From: a virus
Virus record (IMG/VR): IMGVR_UViG_3300012211_000003
Coordinates: 1-64,000 of that record
Length of the DNA stretch: 64,000 nucleotides
Strand: one strand, 5' to 3'
Below are positions 58,915 through 64,000 of this stretch, piece after piece. How positions within the stretch are numbered: position 1 is the stretch's first letter; the number at the start of each line of letters is the position of its first letter. Both the position numbers and the translations under genes were made by a program. The notes beneath the pieces are model-generated. The model was not told where the DNA came from and did not search any database. It saw only the letters and a program-made list of their open reading frames with translations.

Positions 58915-58941
58915 ACTCGACTCCCGAAAGGCAGGTGCGGC

Positions 58942-59037
58942 GTGAAACCAATATTCTTCGGTGTCTCTGTACTGTTGATCCAGTGGGCGATCCGGTTGAT
59001 CTGGGTCACGTGGAAGATGAGAAAGGCGGGAATGTGA
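58942..59037 (+). CDS. Tiny membrane peptide
   Basis: 31 codons from GTG 58942. One hydrophobic helix (IFFGVSVLLIQWAIRLIWV) and a basic end. Its stop overlaps the next GTG start (GTGA). The layout copies the tiny peptide at 38578-38667. Confidence 0.45.
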   Translation: MKPIFFGVSVLLIQWAIRLIWVTWKMRKAGM

Positions 59038-59333
59038 ACGAGAGCGAAAAGGCAGAGCGGTGGAATCGATCAATTGAGAGCGACGTCAACACACGCGGCA
59101 CCTATGTGCCGAGCAAAGCCCTGGGCAGCTATCTGGCAGGTGATCACGAGGACTGCCTGCACGGCTGCGACGAGCGGACAGGGATTCAATTAACCCAAAT
59201 CGAAGCGCAGTTAGTCAGCGAGGCTCTTTGCGCCTATCGCGATGAGATCAATGAACGCTTACAACCGGAGTTCAAGGCGTTGCGAAACAAGATAGACATC
59301 ATCGTAATCGAGAATGCGATGGCAAGCCGGTGA
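59034..59333 (+). CDS. Protein upstream of large terminase, unknown
   Basis: 99 residues from GTG 59034 (GGCGGG upstream). Acidic N-terminus, a C-x-x-x-C pair (CLHGC) and a helical C-terminus (SEALCAYRDEINERLQPEF). It ends 35 bases before the terminase start. Role in packaging possible but unsupported. Confidence 0.5.
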   Translation: MNESEKAERWNRSIESDVNTRGTYVPSKALGSYLAGDHEDCLHGCDERTGIQLTQIEAQLVSEALCAYRDEINERLQPEFKALRNKIDIIVIENAMASR

Positions 59334-59348
59334 CCGTAAATCCAGCAT

Positions 59349-59362
59349 AACTGTGTTATCAT
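59349..59362 (+). promoter_or_regulatory. Extended -10 promoter before large terminase
   Basis: AACTGTGTTATCAT contains TG-T-TATCAT. The first ten bases match those before the small terminase candidate. The GTG start follows after six bases and has no SD, which suggests leaderless expression. Confidence 0.5.
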
Positions 59363-59368
59363 CCCCGC

Positions 59369-61450
59369 GTGATCGAAGAACTGAAAGAACTCAAACGCCA
59401 GATCGCCCAGAAGATCATCCTTGCCAGTCGAATCAGGACCGGCGTAAACCCTCAACGCGCAAGAACCAGGGCTGAGGCTGAATCTGGCTGGCGCAACTGG
59501 GCGCAATCGTGCTTTCCAAACTACATCAAAGGCGAGTTCTCATCATTCCACGCCGATATGTGGGATTGGGGATGGTCGATCAAAGCCGGAGAGTCACAGC
59601 GACCCTTCGTCGGTCTGTGGTTCAGACACGGCGCGAAATCGAGCTCGGTCCAAATGCTTCTGACGTGTCTCGGGGCAATGAAGAAGCGAAAGTACTGCTG
59701 GTATGTGAGTTCTACACAAGAGCAGGCTGATAATCACGTTCAATCGGTTGGCTCGATGCTGACTGCTTCACGAATCGAAGACTATTATCCAGACCTGGCA
59801 ACCCGCAAGACTGACAAATACGGGACATCTGCTGGCTGGCGTCGTAATCGATTCTCGACACAATCGGGGTTTACGATCGACGCGCTTGGTCTCGATACCG
59901 CCAGTCGTGGAATGAAGATCGAGGAACAACGGCCGGACATTCTCGTGATTGACGACGTGGATTTGAAGAAAGATTCGCCGAATGTGGTCGCCAATAAGAT
60001 CGATACCCTTACGACGTCAATTATCCCTTCTGGCTCTGATGACCTGATAATAATCTTTGTCCAAAACCTGATCCACAAGGATTCGATTGCCTCACAATTG
60101 GCTGATGGTCGCGCTCAGTTTATGTCGAACAGGATAATCAGCGGACCAATACCGGCGCTGGAGGGCTTCGAATACGAGACAAACCCTGACGGAACGTGGA
60201 GAATCACTAAAGGTGAGCCTACCTGGCCGTGGTTTGATCGTCAAAGATCCGAGAAGAAGCTGAACGATATGGGGCCTGCAGCTTTCCTCTCGGAATGTCA
60301 GCATGTTGTCGACCGCCCATTACCTGGTGCCTTGCTTCGAGAGTTCGACGAGGTTTACCACGTAATCACAGACTCAGAGTTCATCGAAGGCTATCGAAAA
60401 CTTGGCGTGCTGGTCAGGCGCGATGCCGACGGCCGGGCAATTATGCCTGATAGGTTCAATATCGGACGAGCTGAAGACGTGGGAACTACTGTCGCGCATC
60501 CGAATGTCACGACATGGACAGCTCGACCATCTCAGGTTCACCCGTTGAAAGAATGCGTATTCACCTACCGGGAATTAGTGTTTCCGGAATGGGCGTCAAA
60601 ACTTGTCGAGCCCGAACCAGTGTCGATCAAACGAATCTCTGAGGAAATCCACAGACTCGAAAAGCTGGGCGACGAGCGCTACTACGTCGATGATTTCCAG
60701 ACTGAGGATCTGAAACGCCGCGGACTCGAAGAATATATCGAGTGGGTGAGATTCGACAAAGACCGAAAGGCGATTCCGCTCTATAACCGGATCAAACGCG
60801 CGTTGATTTCCCATGAGGCATCGTCGGAGGTCAATACATTCGCGGTGGACCTACCACCAGAACTGCGACTCGGCTGGGAAAAGTGGAACGTCAAGGCTGG
60901 CTGGCTCGAAGGGGTGGCGCAGTTACAGAACTATCTGGAGATTAGACCGGGAATGACTCACCCTTTCCGGAACTATCCGGATGGTCATCCGAAGGCCGGC
61001 GAACCCCTGGATGGATGCCCTCGATACTTTTTGCTTGTTGCGGACGGACAAGGGGAGTTATATTGGGCTGAGAATCGGTTGAAGGTCAAAGCGGCAATCA
61101 ACGCCTCAGGATTAATGCGCGGCCGGTGGGAGATACCAAAGTATCGATTACCGGAGAATACGCAGGGCGTTGAACAGGCAAAGCCGCTGAAGATCGACGA
61201 CGATTGGGTTGATACGCAGCGGGCACTTGCTCTTGATTTCTTTCCGCCATCTGGTCCGTTATCTGAGGCTGAGAAGGTACAACGGGCGTTACCAGCGACG
61301 TTGAGGACTGAGGAAATCGTGAAACAGGATTTGAATGACGATGATCTGGCGATGGCGTGGCTGGCTCAGCAGGCATTTATCAACCAGCACGGACTTCAAA
61401 AGAAAAAGACTGGTCGACGGGACCGAGTTGGAAAGTATTTGATGCGATGA
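59369..61450 (+). CDS. terL: Terminase large subunit
   Basis: 693 residues from GTG 59369. The N-terminal ATPase has a variant Walker A, FRHGAKSS (85-92), and Walker B, ILVIDDVD (191-198), the typical order for terminases. The C-terminal half carries the nuclease-like region (DVGTTVAHP, YYVDDF, FAVDLPPELRLG and others). It powers DNA packaging and cuts the concatemer. It is longer than the usual 450-600 residues, with extra C-terminal sequence. Stop overlaps the next start (ATGA). Confidence 0.75.
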   Translation: MIEELKELKRQIAQKIILASRIRTGVNPQRARTRAEAESGWRNWAQSCFPNYIKGEFSSFHADMWDWGWSIKAGESQRPFVGLWFRHGAKSSSVQMLLTCLGAMKKRKYCWYVSSTQEQADNHVQSVGSMLTASRIEDYYPDLATRKTDKYGTSAGWRRNRFSTQSGFTIDALGLDTASRGMKIEEQRPDILVIDDVDLKKDSPNVVANKIDTLTTSIIPSGSDDLIIIFVQNLIHKDSIASQLADGRAQFMSNRIISGPIPALEGFEYETNPDGTWRITKGEPTWPWFDRQRSEKKLNDMGPAAFLSECQHVVDRPLPGALLREFDEVYHVITDSEFIEGYRKLGVLVRRDADGRAIMPDRFNIGRAEDVGTTVAHPNVTTWTARPSQVHPLKECVFTYRELVFPEWASKLVEPEPVSIKRISEEIHRLEKLGDERYYVDDFQTEDLKRRGLEEYIEWVRFDKDRKAIPLYNRIKRALISHEASSEVNTFAVDLPPELRLGWEKWNVKAGWLEGVAQLQNYLEIRPGMTHPFRNYPDGHPKAGEPLDGCPRYFLLVADGQGELYWAENRLKVKAAINASGLMRGRWEIPKYRLPENTQGVEQAKPLKIDDDWVDTQRALALDFFPPSGPLSEAEKVQRALPATLRTEEIVKQDLNDDDLAMAWLAQQAFINQHGLQKKKTGRRDRVGKYLMR

Positions 61451-61821
61451 CAGATTTAGTAATTATTATTATCTCGATCCTGGCTATCGCCTGCTGTGCG
61501 TTGCTTGCCTGGGCGATGGAGGAACGGCGTAAACGCTCGCTTGCCGAGGATCGCTACGAGATGACCAAGACCCAGCGCGATCAGGCCGTAGAGCGATTCG
61601 ATTCCTATCTTAACAAGAAAGTGGCCCGTGACGAGGCATTCGAGAATCACAATCTTCAGCGCCAAGGAATCCCGATCCCGAATCAACCACCAGAGGAAAA
61701 GAAACCACGCCAGCACGCTCCGATTGGTGGAGCGGCCCGGCTAGAAAAGTATTTCGCAGATCGACCTGCACCAGCGCCTGAGCCACCACGGACAGTCAGG
61801 CCAACCGACAAGGTTAATTAA
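61447..61821 (+). CDS. Membrane-anchored protein between terminase and portal
   Basis: 124 residues, ATGA-coupled to terL. Residues 5-24 form a membrane helix (VIIIISILAIACCALLAWA), then a charged coiled coil and a Pro-rich tail. It shares one base with the portal start. A single-pass protein in the packaging block is unusual; it may anchor packaging or be a lysis component. Confidence 0.55.
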   Translation: MTDLVIIIISILAIACCALLAWAMEERRKRSLAEDRYEMTKTQRDQAVERFDSYLNKKVARDEAFENHNLQRQGIPIPNQPPEEKKPRQHAPIGGAARLEKYFADRPAPAPEPPRTVRPTDKVN

Positions 61822-64000
61822 TGCCAACCGCCCAGCCTCCCATTGCAATCCACGGTCAGCCTGACGCCTCTGGTTTGCCCAACGAGATAGTCGAGAGACA
61901 GATCCAGCGGCGTAAACAGGATGATCAGACTTACGACGTCGATGTCTTTGACGCGATATTCCAGAAGATCAAACAGATCAAGCTAAAGCATCGAACGGAG
62001 TTGCTTCGACGTATACGCAAATGGGCACAGATCATCGATTTCTATCACAATCGACAGTGGGGTAAGGTCGAGGGTGGGCTTGAAAACGGTCGCTGGATAC
62101 CTGCCGACACTACGGCAATGCCGATTGAGGACCGGGTTTTCCTACTATCAAACAACCAGATCAGGCCGTTGATTGGAACTCTCGCCGGTGTCTGGGGTCG
62201 TTCTGATCCGCGAATCCTGTCAGAGCCCGCCAAGGAATCAGACCAGTCGCAAATGATGTCCAGGTTTGGAACAGCCTTAATCGACCACTATCAAGAGCAG
62301 TATCTGACAGAAGATTTCCGGCAGCGTGAGGCAAAGCTTGCCTTACTTCCGGGAAATTGGCTGTGCTATCAGTATTTCGATCCGACTGGCAACGGCGAAA
62401 GCTTCCAGATCAAGCAGACACAACCAGTGGCGGTCAAGCTGACGCCCGACTTGCTGAGTTGTGCAAGTTGCGGAAAGTCTATCCCAGCCCCTGCACCGAT
62501 CTCTGACAACGAAGCGCAAGAGAACCAGATGGGGATGCAGGAATCTCCACAGGCAGAGCAGCAAGAGCAGGCGTTGAATCTCAATCAGCCGGGAATGCCG
62601 CAGGTCGCACAATCGAGATGCCCGAGTTGTAGCGGCCCGATGATCCTAAAGCCAGGAACTACTCTCCAGGGAGAGGCCCCGGCGCCACCGATTGACGTTC
62701 CAATAGGCGAGGTCTTCACCGAACTGGTAAACCCAGCCGAGATTTGCTTGGAGTTGCGAGCGCGTGGTATCCAGGACTCGATGTACTTGCTGAGAACCCG
62801 TGTTCTACCGATTGAATTGCTCGAGCATACCTTCAACTGGGCTAAAGTTCCTCAAACAAGCTTGTCGATCGTAAGCTGGGAGCTGAAACGGCTGGAAGTC
62901 GCGCTTGGCGTCGATTCACAGGGACACGGTGGCTACGGCCCATCGATCTCGGATGGATTTGCAAACGACACAGAGCTTGACGAGGTTTGGTTTGAGCCGC
63001 CGATTTACTCCAGATGGCGCGCGAAAGATGACGTCCAGATTGGTGACGTCACAGTCCCAGCCGGGACAATGGTGATCGATACGTTTCCTCACGGACTCCA
63101 CGCAAAGTACGTTGACAGCGAACCACTGCATCTTCGACCAGAGACAAAGAATGACTTCTGGGTGTTGGGTAAATATGACCCAGCGGCAGAGGCAATCTGG
63201 GCAGATGGCGCGGCCGACGATATGATCGATCCCCAAATCGGAATAAACCAGGCAGAGTCCCTGAGGATGGAAAATCTTCGGGATAACGCCGTTTCTCATA
63301 ATATCTTCAACGGTTATCATATCGATGCCGAAGCCGTGGACGGCTGGCCTGATGCAAACATCGTCCTCAACAGTACTGGAAACCCGAACGTCAATCCGAA
63401 TGAGGTCTGGTCACAGATACCGGGCTCAGAGCTTCGTGGCGTCGAGGTATTCATTGAAAACAAAAAGATGGATATGCGGGAGTCCGGTCAGGCTGGCGCG
63501 GAACTCGCCGGAAATATTCAGTCTAACAATCGAACAGCTCGTGGAGTAATCACGGCCCGCAATCAGCAGGTAGAACAACTGGGTCCACGTCTGGCTTATC
63601 GCGCATACGTTGAATGCCTTCGTGTTCGCCAGATGTTGAAGTTGAAACAGGCGAACTATGTCCCCGGTCAGTACAAGGACGTGCTGGGCGATTACTCAGA
63701 TCTGGAAGAACAGGCGTTTATTGATGGCAACGTTGATCGAGACCTGAGGATCATCGCGCAAGACGGCTCGTGGTTACCGCGGACGGTCGATCAGGAGCGC
63801 AACGACATCGCGGCCTACATTCAGTTGAAAATGCAGTGGGCTCAACTTGGGCAGGCGATGCCCGATCCTCTCGAAGAATGGGCACAACGGAGCTTCAATG
63901 TCCCGTTCTCAATGGAGGAATACAATCCGGACAATCGAATCGCGGTCGTCAGAATCACCGATACCTGGGCTTTGATTCAGAGTCCACAGTCGTTATCACA
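61821..64000 (+). CDS. Portal protein with zinc-ribbon insertion (partial)
   Basis: Open from ATG 61821 to the window end, about 726 residues visible. The size, place directly after terL, and features such as LLRRIRKWAQIIDFYHNRQW near the N-terminus, a helical middle (NRTARGVITARNQQVEQLGP) and a late I-A-A-Y-I-Q-L segment fit a podovirus-type portal. Residues 214-270 hold CASC and CPSC pairs (Cys214, 217, 267, 270), a zinc ribbon not usual in portals. The C-terminus lies beyond the window. Confidence 0.7.
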   Translation, partial: MPTAQPPIAIHGQPDASGLPNEIVERQIQRRKQDDQTYDVDVFDAIFQKIKQIKLKHRTELLRRIRKWAQIIDFYHNRQWGKVEGGLENGRWIPADTTAMPIEDRVFLLSNNQIRPLIGTLAGVWGRSDPRILSEPAKESDQSQMMSRFGTALIDHYQEQYLTEDFRQREAKLALLPGNWLCYQYFDPTGNGESFQIKQTQPVAVKLTPDLLSCASCGKSIPAPAPISDNEAQENQMGMQESPQAEQQEQALNLNQPGMPQVAQSRCPSCSGPMILKPGTTLQGEAPAPPIDVPIGEVFTELVNPAEICLELRARGIQDSMYLLRTRVLPIELLEHTFNWAKVPQTSLSIVSWELKRLEVALGVDSQGHGGYGPSISDGFANDTELDEVWFEPPIYSRWRAKDDVQIGDVTVPAGTMVIDTFPHGLHAKYVDSEPLHLRPETKNDFWVLGKYDPAAEAIWADGAADDMIDPQIGINQAESLRMENLRDNAVSHNIFNGYHIDAEAVDGWPDANIVLNSTGNPNVNPNEVWSQIPGSELRGVEVFIENKKMDMRESGQAGAELAGNIQSNNRTARGVITARNQQVEQLGPRLAYRAYVECLRVRQMLKLKQANYVPGQYKDVLGDYSDLEEQAFIDGNVDRDLRIIAQDGSWLPRTVDQERNDIAAYIQLKMQWAQLGQAMPDPLEEWAQRSFNVPFSMEEYNPDNRIAVVRITDTWALIQSPQSLS

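Overview
The window is a 64 kb piece of a tailed double-stranded DNA phage genome. It holds the packaging and capsid genes (small terminase candidate, large terminase, portal, end of the major capsid protein), a head-tail and fibre block, a giant putative ejection protein, and small early genes with lambda-like replication functions. I see no integrase, tRNA or CRISPR array. The portal gene runs off the right edge and the capsid gene is cut at the left edge. A genome only slightly longer than the window, circular or permuted, would join them with a small missing piece. Short-tail (podovirus-like) morphology is an inference: no tape measure or sheath gene is recognisable and the ejection protein is very large. 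The host is probably Gram-negative. The dockerin-type protein, and the LPA-x-C...GLY-x-C module found in three proteins, recall Acidobacteriota-like genomes, but that is a weak inference.

Layout. 1-18930 (+): capsid end, head-completion or connector candidates, a large tail protein, fibres, an SGNH-esterase/lectin tailspike candidate and two internal-protein candidates, interrupted by one minus-strand secreted dockerin-type gene with its own promoter. 18937-32157 (+): one 4406-residue polyvalent protein with a lytic transglycosylase, a GGDEF domain, a three-copy repeat domain, an N6-adenine methyltransferase fused to an SF2 helicase, and a membrane-associated C-terminus. It has no cysteine, and its linkers carry nested genes in another frame. 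32160-32540: a possible small RNA, a terminator and a promoter.

32540-47299 (+): a recombination module (SbcC-like ATPase, Cas4-like nuclease, annealing-protein candidate), a roughly 570-nt structured intergenic region that may be a large non-coding RNA, a RusA resolvase followed by an HNH cassette carrying a second rusA tail, and an O-like initiator with iterons inside its gene. Then come a helicase-loader candidate, a Dam-type methylase, a lipoprotein and a membrane-anchored response-regulator receiver protein. 47374-50056 (-): small genes including a SET-domain protein. 50084-50176: a divergent promoter pair, then a short plus operon led by a helix-turn-helix protein. 51479-53359 (-) and 53486 onward (+) repeat the divergent plan. 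53913-64000 (+): small terminase candidate, a second replication-type gene, large terminase and portal, with a minus cluster at 55990-57291.

How the parts fit. Replication looks like the lambda O/P strategy, using host helicase and polymerase, with phage recombination and resolution enzymes. Entering DNA would be protected or processed by the co-ejected giant protein and by methylation. Host-directed functions include a possible cyclic-dinucleotide enzyme, a receiver domain, a SET protein and secreted dockerin and fibre-like proteins. A recurring promoter design places the -10 box 6-8 bases before the start codon of SD-less genes, which points to leaderless mRNAs for several regulators and both terminase genes.
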